From DATDYW01 sp036516995 (GTDB lineage: Bacteria > Patescibacteriota > Minisyncoccia > Phycocordibacterales > JAACPR01), in contig DATDYW010000026.1 in the NCBI GenBank assembly GCA_036516995.1, positions 1 to 5,609 on the forward strand: DNA of 5,609 bases, in the 5' to 3' direction. The notes below the pieces were generated by a model that saw nothing but the letters and a program-made list of their open reading frames with translations, searched no databases and was not told the DNA's origin. This document shows, piece after piece, positions 1-4,828 of this stretch (position 1 is its first letter; every line of letters starts with the position of its first letter). The position numbers and the translations under genes were made by a program.

Positions 1-26
1 AAACTCAGTGTACGAACACTGAGTTT
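1..26. repeat. perfect 10-bp hairpin at the left edge
   Basis: AAACTCAGTG and CACTGAGTTT pair perfectly around a 6-nt loop (TACGAA). The site lies upstream of recR and has no clear T-tract after it. It could end a gene that lies to the left of the window, but that gene is not visible, so a terminator role is only a guess. Confidence 0.6.
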
Positions 27-71
27 GCGGGACACGAGACTTACTAAAGGCAAGGGGCGAAACTTTTCTGG

Positions 72-77
72 TAATCT
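72..77 (+). promoter_or_regulatory. putative -10 box of recR (leaderless start)
   Basis: TAATCT matches the TATAAT consensus at 4 of 6 positions and ends 8 nt before the GTG start of recR. Transcription would therefore begin at or next to the start codon. I see no convincing -35 box. No Shine-Dalgarno lies just upstream of the GTG, which fits a leaderless message. Confidence 0.4.
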
Positions 78-85
78 GTTTCTCT

Positions 86-694
86 GTGGACGCCATCGAG
101 AAGCTCGCCGCGATGTTCGCCGAGTTCCCGGGCGTGGGGCCGCGCCAGGCCCGGCGGTTCGTCTACTTCCTCTTGCGCAAGAACCGCGCCTTCGCCGCCG
201 AGCTCGCCAAGCTGATCCCTACCCTCTCGGGCTCCGTGCGCGTCTGCGAGCGGTGCCACCGCTACCACGAGGCCCAGGGCAGCGGGAAGACCTGCCGCAT
301 CTGCAGCTCGCCCGACCGCGACGAAACCACGCTCCTCGTCGTTGCTCGCGACGCCGACCTAGAAGGTGTCGAGCGCTCGCAAGCTTTCCGCGGCCGCTAC
401 TTCGTGCTCGGCGGCACTGTGCCGGTCTTGGAGAAAGAGCCCGAGCGCCTAGTGCGACTCAACGAGCTCGCAAAAAGAATTTCCGACGACGAAGCGCTCA
501 CGGAAGTTGTTGTCGCCACCAATGCCACGCCCGAGGGCGACTACACCGCCGGCCTCGTCCGCGAATCACTGGAATCGCTCGCCGCCCCGCGCTCACTGAA
601 AATCACCCTCCTCGGCCGCGGCCTCTCCACTGGCTCCGAACTCGAGTACGCGGATCCGGATACGGTGCGAGCAGCACTGAAGGGGCGAGGGTAG
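86..694 (+). CDS. recR: recombination mediator protein RecR
   Basis: A 202-residue protein, the usual RecR length. RecR works with RecO (and RecF) in the cytoplasm to load RecA on single-stranded DNA covered by SSB during gap repair. Domains in order: an N-terminal helix-hairpin-helix DNA-binding segment (residues 7-30, with FPGVGPRQARR), a four-cysteine zinc finger (C54, C57, C70, C73), a Toprim domain (about 82-175, with RGRYFVLGG at 102-110 and the ATNATPEGDYTA motif), and a C-terminal part with the family pattern GRGLSTGSELEYAD. The Toprim glutamate that usually follows the first hydrophobic strand is alanine here (A87 in LLVVARDAD). The start is GTG at 86: it gives the family-typical N-terminus and has a -10 box 8 nt upstream. 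A start at ATG 113 would remove the beginning of the HhH motif. It converges on rplU; the usual dnaX neighbour is not in view. Confidence 0.96.
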   Translation: MDAIEKLAAMFAEFPGVGPRQARRFVYFLLRKNRAFAAELAKLIPTLSGSVRVCERCHRYHEAQGSGKTCRICSSPDRDETTLLVVARDADLEGVERSQAFRGRYFVLGGTVPVLEKEPERLVRLNELAKRISDDEALTEVVVATNATPEGDYTAGLVRESLESLAAPRSLKITLLGRGLSTGSELEYADPDTVRAALKGRG

Positions 695-695
695 T

Positions 696-770
696 GAAGT
701 AATAAGGAAAAATTAATAAGTAATAAGTTCGGGCAGTAGTCCGAACTTATTACTTATTAATTATTACTTC
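696..770. terminator. 22-bp perfect AT-rich inverted repeat, likely bidirectional terminator
   Basis: Positions 711-732 pair without mismatch with 741-762 around an 8-nt loop (GCAGTAGT). A further 10-nt pair, GAAGTAATAA (696-705) with TTATTACTTC (761-770), could extend or compete with the stem base. The repeat fills the gap between the stops of convergent recR (694) and rplU (783). A T-rich run follows on the + strand (763-785, CTTCTTCCTTCTCTTTTT region), and TTTCCTT follows on the - strand, so it plausibly ends both transcripts. It is longer than ordinary intrinsic terminators and low in GC. Confidence 0.65.
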
Positions 771-782
771 TTCCTTCTCTTT

Positions 783-1133
783 TTAGATCGCCGTCACCTT
801 CACTTTAGTAAAAGGCTGGCGATGTCCGTTTTTTCGGAAATATCGAGACTTCGCGCGGTAGTGAATGACCACGACCTTGTCGCCTTTGCCAGCAGCAAGC
901 ACTTCACCTGTGACCTTCGCACCCTTAAGAAGAGGCGCGCCAACATCCGTCTTGCCACCCTTCACGGTCAGGAAAACTTTATCGAAAGAAACCTTGCTAC
1001 CCGCCTGTGGATCGCCTTCGAGCTTCTCAAGCATCAGCGTCTGCCCCTCGGATACTAGGTATTGCTTGCCACCCGTCTCGATGACGGCGAACTCGGTCGG
1101 CGCAGGCTTGCGGTGCTTTTTCTCGGTAGCCAT
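783..1133 (-). CDS. rplU: 50S ribosomal protein L21 (bL21)
   Basis: A 116-residue protein that binds 23S rRNA in the large ribosomal subunit. The family signature is clear: FAVIETGGKQYLV at residues 15-27, GAPLLKGAKVTGEVL at 66-80, and the basic C-terminal block ending HRQPFTKVKVTAI at 104-116. The first 14 residues (MATEKKHRKPAPTE) are a basic extension beyond most L21 proteins, which begin near the FAVIETGGKQY segment. I chose the ATG at 1133. The open frame continues upstream, but the next ATG (1175) and the extra Arg/Ser-rich sequence show no family similarity and would overlap the promoter. There is no Shine-Dalgarno; the 15 nt before the ATG are A/T-rich. The gene is convergent with recR, and the usual partner rpmA (L27) is not beside it, so L21 appears to be transcribed alone. 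Confidence 0.95.
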   Translation of the reverse strand: MATEKKHRKPAPTEFAVIETGGKQYLVSEGQTLMLEKLEGDPQAGSKVSFDKVFLTVKGGKTDVGAPLLKGAKVTGEVLAAGKGDKVVVIHYRAKSRYFRKNGHRQPFTKVKVTAI

Positions 1134-1161
1134 AAATAAATCGAAAGTTTTTAGCCACGCG

Positions 1162-1190
1162 AGACTACCAGACATCCGCCGAAAGTGCAA
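1162..1190 (-). promoter_or_regulatory. candidate rplU promoter (-35 TTGCAC, extended -10)
   Basis: Read on the minus strand: TTGCAC (1190-1185), a 17-nt spacer, then TAGTCT (1167-1162) preceded by TGG, an extended -10 context. The predicted leader is roughly 22 nt, so rplU would not be leaderless, unlike most genes here. Match quality is modest. Confidence 0.35.
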
Positions 1191-1197
1191 CGGCGGC

Positions 1198-1226
1198 TTG
1201 CCCGCGGCCTCCGCGCGACGTAGGGT
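1198..1226 (+). promoter_or_regulatory. candidate promoter for the 1235 gene (leaderless)
   Basis: TTGCCC (1198-1203), a 17-nt spacer and TAGGGT (1221-1226) lie 8 nt before the ATG at 1235. The spacing is ideal and the -10 is weak (3 of 6). The same 8-nt distance recurs at recR and rmuC. The promoter is divergent from that of rplU in the 101-bp intergenic region. Confidence 0.4.
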
Positions 1227-1234
1227 CGTAGCAA

Positions 1235-1741
1235 ATGAACCAAGATTTGACGCTGCAAGAGTTCCTGGCAACGAAGACCGCCCGCAAAGAGTGCCCGCTC
1301 GAGCTCCTCGACGCCGAGCTGTCGCTGAATCTCTTCCGACGGTACACGCCCCTCGATGACGCGGACGTGTTCGGGCAGATGCTACGGGAGAAATCCGCCC
1401 AGGCGGAGCTCTACTGCCTCGGCACAAAGGAGGGCTACCGGCAGCTCGGCTCGGCAGCTCTCGAGACCCTGCGCTGGCTGCACGAGTACGGCACTCAAAC
1501 CGGTCTGACCACGAACCTGACCGAGCGGCACACGCCCGTCGGGCCAATCGGCGAGCCCGAGAATGTCGCCGGCCTCGGCCGCATCTACCGTCTAACCAGC
1601 CAGGACGAGGCCGCGGGCCTACGCCTCTTCCTAGCCTTAGAGGAAGGAGACCTAGTGGTCAGCGTACTGTTTGAGGTCTACACCCTCGACCATGCCATGC
1701 CGCCGCACCTGCAGGTTCGGGCAACCTCGCCGGAAATCTAG
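1235..1741 (+). CDS. hypothetical protein, 168 aa, soluble and acidic
   Basis: I do not recognise this protein. The start ATG sits 8 nt after a -10-like box and the stop runs straight into an intrinsic terminator, so it appears to be a one-gene transcription unit. The N-terminal half (about 1-90) looks helical and charged, with a stretch around residues 39-90 (DDADVFGQML, then GYRQLGSAALETLRWLHEYG). The middle is loop-rich (TERHTPVGPIGEPENVAG, 96-113). The C-terminal half looks beta-rich, with hydrophobic runs at 115-120 (GRIYRL), 129-135 and 139-150 (DLVVSVLFEVYT), suggesting a small alpha/beta domain. There is no signal peptide or membrane segment, and only two cysteines (20, 61). Codon use is GC-rich like its neighbours and the frame is intact, which supports a real gene. 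Confidence 0.8.
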   Translation: MNQDLTLQEFLATKTARKECPLELLDAELSLNLFRRYTPLDDADVFGQMLREKSAQAELYCLGTKEGYRQLGSAALETLRWLHEYGTQTGLTTNLTERHTPVGPIGEPENVAGLGRIYRLTSQDEAAGLRLFLALEEGDLVVSVLFEVYTLDHAMPPHLQVRATSPEI

Positions 1742-1773
1742 CCGCGGCGCCGCCACGCGCGGCTTTTCTTTTT
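1740..1773 (+). terminator. intrinsic terminator of the 1235 gene
   Basis: AGCCGCG (1740-1746, including the end of the stop codon) pairs with CGCGGCT (1758-1764), followed by a T-rich tract TTTTCTTTTT (1764-1773). The hairpin overlaps the TAG stop at 1739-1741. No comparable T-tract exists for the minus strand, so it should act on the + strand only. Confidence 0.85.
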
Positions 1774-1842
1774 GGGCACGAGCGGGAATTGCTCAATCCT
1801 ACTTTTACTTTTTCCCTCTTCCTTTGTTGCTTTTTCCTTCGC

Positions 1843-2955
1843 TCACTCCCCCGCCCCGATTGCCTCAGCCTCCGCCGACTTCTCGATCAGCGGAATTTTC
1901 CCCGCCGCGCCAGAGGCGGCACCGGCGATGCGGACGATGTCCTTGTCGACCTTCCGGAACTCCCTGGTGGAGGCGTTGAAGTGGCTGACGGTCGTGTCGA
2001 GCGAGCGGCCGAGCTTCTTCTGGTAGTCGGCGTAGGCGCGCAGGTGCCGGTCGAGTTCCTCGACGCGCTGGCGAATTTCTTTCGCGGACTCTTCAATTTG
2101 CATTGCCTTCAGGCCCTGCAGCACGGTTTGCAGGTAGGCTAAAAAGGAAGTTGGCGATGTGATGATAACTTTCCTTTCCTTGAATGCGTACTCGATGAGA
2201 TCGCGGGTGTTCACCTTCACCGTACCAACCTGGGAAACCAGAAGATCGTAGTAAATCGCCTCGTGCGGAATGAACATAAACGCGAACTCCATCGTGTTCT
2301 CCTCCGGCCGCACGTACTTCGCCGTCTCGTCGATGCGGTTCTTGAGGTCGGCGCGGAAGACGCGCTCCAGTTTTTCACGCTCGACTGGGTCTCGTTCTTC
2401 GACGAGCCGATTGTAGTTCTCAAGCGAGAACTTTGAGTCGATTGGGATGACCTGCTTCTTCACGAACACCACCGCATCAACGATGTCGCCGTTCTTGAAC
2501 GCGTACTGCATCTGGTAGCTGCCCGGCGGCATCACGTTCTTCAGGAGCGTCTCGAGGTAGTACTCGCCGAGCACGCCGCGGTTCTTCGGATTTTTCAGAA
2601 TGTCCTGCAAGTCCTGCAGCTGGTCGGCGAAGCCCACGACCTGGCGGTTGGTTTCGTCGAGCTTCGCCAGGCGGTCGGTGACGTCGCGCACCGCCCGGAG
2701 CGCCTGATCGGACTGGGCGCGGACCGACTCGCGCACCTCCTTGAGGTCGCCCCCCACGCGCCGCTCCATAGATTCACCGAAGCTCGAGAGCTTCGCCTCT
2801 ACCGAGCGGCCGAGCTGGTTGATTTGCTCGAGGAGGAGCTTCGAGGCGCTATCGGCCTCCCCTACCCCGCCCTTGCCCGGCCTGCGCAGCAGTACCACCG
2901 CCGCGACGAGCGCGGCTAGCAGCGCTGCACTGATAATCCAGGGGAGGGCGGGCAT
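1843..2955 (-). CDS. rmuC: RmuC family protein (DNA recombination protein RmuC)
   Basis: A 370-residue protein. RmuC-family proteins limit recombination at inverted repeats in E. coli and are predicted to have a restriction-endonuclease-like nuclease fold; the precise activity is not settled. Layout: one N-terminal membrane anchor (about residues 5-23, IISAALLAALVAAVVLL, then RR), a long coiled coil (about 35-118), and the RmuC domain (about 122-345). Family landmarks are RGVLGEYYLETLL at 127-138, the nuclease-like stretch with D160 and VIPIDSKF (D173, K175), FIPHEAIYYDLL at 228-239, and the C-terminal helical part with LGRSLDTTVSHFNASTREF at 315-333. The usual Trp in RGxWGE is Leu here (L129). 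The tail (346-370) is Ala/Glu-rich and variable. The ATG lies 8 nt after a perfect TATAAT, which fixes the start. It is divergent from the YqeY gene. I see no convincing terminator downstream on this strand. Confidence 0.94.
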   Translation of the reverse strand: MPALPWIISAALLAALVAAVVLLRRPGKGGVGEADSASKLLLEQINQLGRSVEAKLSSFGESMERRVGGDLKEVRESVRAQSDQALRAVRDVTDRLAKLDETNRQVVGFADQLQDLQDILKNPKNRGVLGEYYLETLLKNVMPPGSYQMQYAFKNGDIVDAVVFVKKQVIPIDSKFSLENYNRLVEERDPVEREKLERVFRADLKNRIDETAKYVRPEENTMEFAFMFIPHEAIYYDLLVSQVGTVKVNTRDLIEYAFKERKVIITSPTSFLAYLQTVLQGLKAMQIEESAKEIRQRVEELDRHLRAYADYQKKLGRSLDTTVSHFNASTREFRKVDKDIVRIAGAASGAAGKIPLIEKSAEAEAIGAGE

Positions 2956-2963
2956 GTGGGGTG

Positions 2964-2969
2964 ATTATA
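2964..2969 (-). promoter_or_regulatory. -10 box of rmuC, perfect TATAAT
   Basis: TATAAT on the minus strand (2969-2964) ends 8 nt before the rmuC ATG, which leaves no room for a leader with a ribosome binding site. The -35 region is poor. This is the clearest leaderless promoter in the window. Confidence 0.65.
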
Positions 2970-2988
2970 GCTGAAAGCGCTTTAACGC

Positions 2989-2997
2989 TGTGATAAC
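2989..2997 (+). promoter_or_regulatory. extended -10 of the YqeY gene
   Basis: TGTGATAAC is an extended -10 (TG, one base, GATAAC) ending 9 nt before the ATG at 3007. It lies back to back with the rmuC promoter. Between the two boxes is a 10-nt perfect palindrome AAAGCGCTTT (2974-2983), which could be an operator but may be chance. Confidence 0.45.
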
Positions 2998-3006
2998 CTT
3001 ACGGGT

Positions 3007-3462
3007 ATGTCACTCCAGGAAACGGTGCGCGACGGCATCAAGGGTGCGATGCGCGCCAAGGATCAGGTTCGGCTCGACACGCTGCGTGGCCTCTCGGCGG
3101 CGTTCACCAACGAGGCGGTGGCGCTCGGAAAAACGCCGCAGACGCCGATCACAGACGAGGAGGCGCTCGCGGTTTTGCGCCGCGCGTCCAAGCAGCGCAG
3201 AGACGCCATCGAGCAGTTCAAGGCCGGTGGCCGCAACGACCTCGCGGCAATCGAGCAGGCACAGCTGACGGTGGTAGAGAGCTTCCTGCCCTCGATGATG
3301 CCGAGGGAGCAGGTGCTCGAACTCGCCCGCGCCAAGGCGGCCGAGCTCGGCGTCACGTACAGGGCCGATGCTGGAAAGTTAATGTCCGCGCTGATGAAAG
3401 ACCTCAGGGGCAAGGCCGACGGCAACGACGTGAAGGCGGCGGTGGACAGCCTGCTGTCCTGA
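3007..3462 (+). CDS. GatB/YqeY domain-containing protein
   Basis: A 151-residue protein covering the whole YqeY family (about 147-150 aa). The domain resembles the tRNA-binding tail of GatB, the amidotransferase subunit that makes Gln-tRNA(Gln) or Asn-tRNA(Asn). A tRNA-linked role is therefore plausible, but stand-alone YqeY proteins are poorly characterised. Family features: the N-terminal helix with AMRAKDQVRLDTLRGLSAAF (residues 14-33), the central SKQRRDAIEQFKAGGRNDLAAIE segment (61-83) leading to VESFLPSMM (90-98), and the C-terminal GKLMSALMKDLRGKADGNDV block (123-142), which is typical of the family. The ATG is preceded by an extended -10 rather than a Shine-Dalgarno. The gene is divergent from rmuC; a small gene follows 44 nt downstream and could be read through. 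Confidence 0.93.
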   Translation: MSLQETVRDGIKGAMRAKDQVRLDTLRGLSAAFTNEAVALGKTPQTPITDEEALAVLRRASKQRRDAIEQFKAGGRNDLAAIEQAQLTVVESFLPSMMPREQVLELARAKAAELGVTYRADAGKLMSALMKDLRGKADGNDVKAAVDSLLS

Positions 3463-3464
3463 TC

Positions 3465-3486
3465 CCGAGGGTAACCCTGGCTTTAT
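3465..3486 (+). terminator. weak terminator-like hairpin after the YqeY gene
   Basis: CC and AGGG (3465-3471, with one bulged G) pair with CCCTGG (3475-3480) around a 3-nt TAA loop, followed only by CTTTAT. The stem is short and the T-run poor, so termination is probably partial and the next gene may share the transcript. Confidence 0.3.
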
Positions 3487-3506
3487 CGGTAGCTCACCTT
3501 GAGAGA

Positions 3507-3737
3507 ATGAAGGACAACACCACGTACAACCTGATGCTCCAGCTCGTCGAGGAGTCGAAGGCGCTCTGGCGCATCGAGAACGAGTACCTAGAAGATTCTG
3601 GCGACGATGACGAGGTGCGCACTTTTTGGGAAGCGCTCGCCGTAGACAAGGAAGCACATATTGCCGACCTCCGGGCGCTTGTCGCCTCCCGTCTCGCTGC
3701 TGAGAGCGAAGACTCGACCGGGTCAGAGGTGTCATAA
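3507..3737 (+). CDS. small acidic helical protein, 76 aa, unknown function
   Basis: I cannot name a family. The protein is very acidic, with two likely amphipathic helices: residues 6-28 (TYNLMLQLVEESKALWRIENEYL) and 36-64 (EVRTFWEALAVDKEAHIADLRALVASRLA). They are joined by an acidic turn (LEDSGDDDE) and followed by a Ser/Glu-rich tail. Trp21 and Trp41 lie at similar places in the two helices, suggesting a helical hairpin. There are no cysteines, signal peptide or membrane segment. The ATG at 3507 has GAGAG directly before it, too close for a normal Shine-Dalgarno, and no clear -10 at 8-10 nt, so it may be transcribed with the YqeY gene. Its stop lies 4 nt before a very long inverted repeat. 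Confidence 0.75.
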   Translation: MKDNTTYNLMLQLVEESKALWRIENEYLEDSGDDDEVRTFWEALAVDKEAHIADLRALVASRLAAESEDSTGSEVS

Positions 3738-3741
3738 AATT

Positions 3742-3813
3742 CCACCACACAAATCCCCAAATGTTTAATCAGACCACCTAGTCTGATTAAACATTTGGGG
3801 ATTTGTGTGGTGG
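3742..3813. repeat. 33-bp perfect inverted repeat with 6-nt loop
   Basis: Positions 3742-3774 are the exact reverse complement of 3781-3813, separated by CACCTA. The arm is AT-leaning with a CCCC/GGGG block. It starts 4 nt after the stop of the 3507 gene and its 3' arm runs into the promoter of the 3831 gene. No T-tract follows. It would make a very stable transcript 3' end or a cruciform, and may also insulate the two genes. Confidence 0.9.
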
Positions 3814-3822
3814 TGTGATATG
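3814..3822 (+). promoter_or_regulatory. extended -10 of the 3831 gene
   Basis: TGTGATATG (TG, one base, GATATG) ends 8 nt before ATG 3831 and shares TGTGATA with the YqeY promoter. It directly abuts the 3' arm of the 33-bp inverted repeat, so folding of that repeat could affect promoter access. Confidence 0.35.
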
Positions 3823-3830
3823 TGGCATTA

Positions 3831-4118
3831 ATGGTCGAAAAGATTTTTATGCCAACAAAAGGAGTAGATCGCGCGGCAATGCGCGAGGCAATCCTCAGGC
3901 GGTACCGCGAGCTCAAGCAGCGGAACCCGACCGCCGACTGCTTCCGGCAGGCGGTCGTCGAGACCATTCCCAAAGGGGCGCTCGCCGGTTACCACAAAAT
4001 TCTCGAGTGGATGAGCGAGCTGCGGCAGGCGCTCCAGAACGCCCCGCTGCCCCGCAATGGCATTTGGCCGACGGAGTTCGCTGGCCAGGGCCAAGGTGAA
4101 CACGGTCGTGGGGAGTAG
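3831..4118 (+). CDS. small basic-N-terminal protein, 95 aa, unknown function
   Basis: Not recognised. Residues 13-32 form a charged helix (DRAAMREAILRRYRELKQRN), followed by CFRQAVVETIPKGALAGYHKILEWMSELRQAL (37-68) and a Pro/Gly-rich tail. It is soluble, with one cysteine (C37). The tract from the YRxL motif to a Trp-containing helix aligns loosely with the next gene (4175-4471), suggesting distant paralogues. I chose ATG 3831 because a -10 box lies 8 nt upstream. Other possible starts are GTG 3822 (98 aa) and ATG 3849 (89 aa). An AAAAGGAG stretch at 3857-3864 lies 14 nt before an internal ATG (3879), rather far for a Shine-Dalgarno. Base composition matches the neighbours. Confidence 0.7.
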   Translation: MVEKIFMPTKGVDRAAMREAILRRYRELKQRNPTADCFRQAVVETIPKGALAGYHKILEWMSELRQALQNAPLPRNGIWPTEFAGQGQGEHGRGE

Positions 4119-4136
4119 CTTTTCCACACCGCTACC

Positions 4137-4165
4137 TGGACATAAATTAGAAAAGGTGTTATCCT
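4137..4165 (+). promoter_or_regulatory. promoter of the 4175 gene (TGGACA-17-TATCCT)
   Basis: TGGACA (4137-4142, 5 of 6 to TTGACA), a 17-nt spacer and TATCCT (4160-4165, 4 of 6 to TATAAT). The -10 ends 9 nt before the ATG at 4175, again predicting a leaderless mRNA. This is the best two-box promoter in the window. Confidence 0.6.
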
Positions 4166-4174
4166 TTTCGTCAA

Positions 4175-4471
4175 ATGTCCAAACCTAGAAATGACGACGA
4201 GGTGCTCGCCGACGTTGTCGCCGAGTATCGCCGCCTGTGCGCTGCCGGCTTCGGCAAGGTCGCGCGGAGCCGCGCTATCGAAACCAAGGTGCCCGCTGGC
4301 CGTCGTCACCACAGCAACGGCGACCACGATCTCTGGTGGCAGCGGCTCACCGACACGGTGGGCAGCTACCGGCCGAAGCACGAGCGCACGCTCCCGCGGA
4401 CGAGCCGCGGCCAACCGCAGCACATCGCGGAAATAATTCCGCACGCTCTCCCCCAAGGGGTCCGCGCCTAG
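4175..4471 (+). CDS. small His/Arg-rich protein, 98 aa, possible paralogue of the preceding gene
   Basis: Not recognised. The N-terminal part (8-38) looks helical (EVLADVVAEYRRLCAAGFGKVARSRAIETKV). It is followed by a His-rich turn (AGRRHHSNGDHD, 41-52), a WWQRL helix (54-58) and a basic tail. The order Y-R-x-L, R-A-(I/V), P-x-G, H, W, L follows that of the 3831-4118 product, and a gap-free match runs from Y18 to G42; similarity is weak and length nearly equal (98 against 95). The four His near 45-51 could bind metal, but no known motif is visible. Start: ATG 9 nt after a good promoter. The stop codon lies inside an intrinsic terminator, so this is a single-gene unit just upstream of tRNA-Glu. 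Confidence 0.75.
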   Translation: MSKPRNDDEVLADVVAEYRRLCAAGFGKVARSRAIETKVPAGRRHHSNGDHDLWWQRLTDTVGSYRPKHERTLPRTSRGQPQHIAEIIPHALPQGVRA

Positions 4472-4482
4472 CGGCCCCTTTT
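4455..4482 (+). terminator. intrinsic terminator of the 4175 gene
   Basis: AAGGGG-T-CCGC (4455-4465, T4461 bulged) pairs with GCGGCCCCTT (4471-4480) around a 5-nt loop that contains the first two bases of the TAG stop. TTTTCCTTT follows. The gene's own 3' codons form the 5' arm. Confidence 0.85.
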
Positions 4483-4546
4483 CCTTTCTCCGCTCCCCTG
4501 CTAATCTTCCGCGCGTCCCAGCCTGTCTTTTTCTGTCCTCAACTTC

Positions 4547-4552
4547 TATCCT
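4547..4552 (+). promoter_or_regulatory. candidate -10 of tRNA-Glu with almost no 5' leader
   Basis: TATCCT ends 6 nt before the first base of the tRNA, so transcription would start at about the mature 5' end. It is the same hexamer as the 4175 promoter. It lies within a short direct repeat, TCCTCAAC at 4536-4543 and 4549-4556. The -35 is poor. An alternative extended -10, TGCTAATCT at 4499-4507, would give a leader of about 45 nt. Confidence 0.35.
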
Positions 4553-4558
4553 CAACAT

Positions 4559-4630
4559 GGCCCTATCGTCTAACGGTTAGGACGAAGCCTTCTCAAGGCT
4601 TAAATTGGGGTTCGATTCCCCATAGGGTCA
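4559..4630 (+). tRNA. tRNA-Glu (anticodon CUC)
   Basis: A complete 72-nt cloverleaf. The acceptor GGCCCTA (4559-4565) pairs with TAGGGTC (4623-4629) with one G-U. The D stem is GTC/GAC (4568-4570, 4581-4583). The anticodon stem AAGCC/GGCTT (4585-4589, 4597-4601) encloses the loop TTCTCAA with anticodon CTC at 4592-4594, reading GAG. A 4-nt variable loop follows, then the T stem TGGGG/CCCCA around TTCGATT (4606-4622). The discriminator is A4630. CCA is not encoded, so it must be added by the nucleotidyltransferase. The 3' half of this gene is copied repeatedly downstream, and an inverted copy immediately after it can pair with the T loop, T stem and acceptor. Confidence 0.97.
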
Positions 4631-4693
4631 CACGTGAAAAAGGCGCCGCCGCGGCGCTCTTTTTCATTCGTGTGATCCCTATGGGGAATCGAA
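4611..4693 (+). repeat. large hairpin P1: tRNA 3' half paired with its inverted copy
   Basis: Every base from 4611 to 4647 can pair with 4653-4693; the only bulges are T4658, T4667-T4668 and T4676. The loop is GCCGC (4648-4652). The outer part of the stem is the tRNA T loop, T stem 3' strand and acceptor 3' strand; the inner part is the terminator hairpin. The fold is therefore mutually exclusive with the mature tRNA fold. Confidence 0.9.
4637..4664 (+). terminator. intrinsic terminator after tRNA-Glu (bidirectional form)
   Basis: GGCGCC-centred stem (GCGCC 4643-4647 with GGCGC 4653-4657), A-tract 4637-4641 before it and CTTTTT (4659-4664) after it. It begins 6 nt after the discriminator base and is the expected end of the tRNA transcript. 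It also has the right form on the minus strand. Confidence 0.75.
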
Positions 4694-4694
4694 A

Positions 4695-4760
4695 GCCGCA
4701 GGCGACCGGAGCGAAGCGAAGGTCCGACCCGAACTTCCCAGTGAGGGTCGGCGCCGAGGC
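4695..4760 (+). repeat. variable stem S1a of repeat unit 1
   Basis: Framed by GCC (4695-4697) and GGC (4758-4760). Inside, GGCG (4701-4704) pairs with CGCC (4752-4755) and encloses two hairpins: ACC/GGT (4705-4707, 4721-4723) and CCGACCC/GGGTCGG (4724-4730, 4745-4751, 14-nt loop). This gives a three-way junction. The frame is shared with S2a but the interior is not. Confidence 0.65.
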
Positions 4761-4762
4761 GG

Positions 4763-4828
4763 GGTCGCGAGCACTTAGCCGAATGGAATTCGCCACGCGA
4801 ATTCCGCGAGGCTTAGTGACTCGTGACC
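4763..4828 (+). repeat. stem S1b of repeat unit 1 (bulged-A hairpin)
   Basis: A 9-bp base GGTCGCGAG/CTCGTGACC (4763-4771, 4820-4828; one G-U) and a single bulged A (4819), then a second stem 4772-4780/4810-4818 with one mismatch. An internal loop and a 9-bp tip follow, GGAATTCGC/GCGAATTCC (4785-4793, 4797-4805), with a 3-nt loop. The base, G-U position and bulge are repeated in S2b. Confidence 0.8.

Noticed and set aside
25..702. 225-codon frame overlapping recR
   Set aside because: Arg/Pro-rich shadow of recR in another frame; recR has unambiguous motifs.
783..1547. Long form of L21 with about 138 extra N-terminal residues
   Set aside because: The extension is low-complexity Arg/Ser/Ala sequence antisense to the 1235 gene and has no L21 similarity. 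ATG 1133 gives a normal L21 start.
3857..3881. AAAAGGAG as ribosome binding site for an internal start at ATG 3879
   Set aside because: The gap is 14 nt, too long for usual Shine-Dalgarno function, and no other gene here uses one. It lies inside the coding frame.
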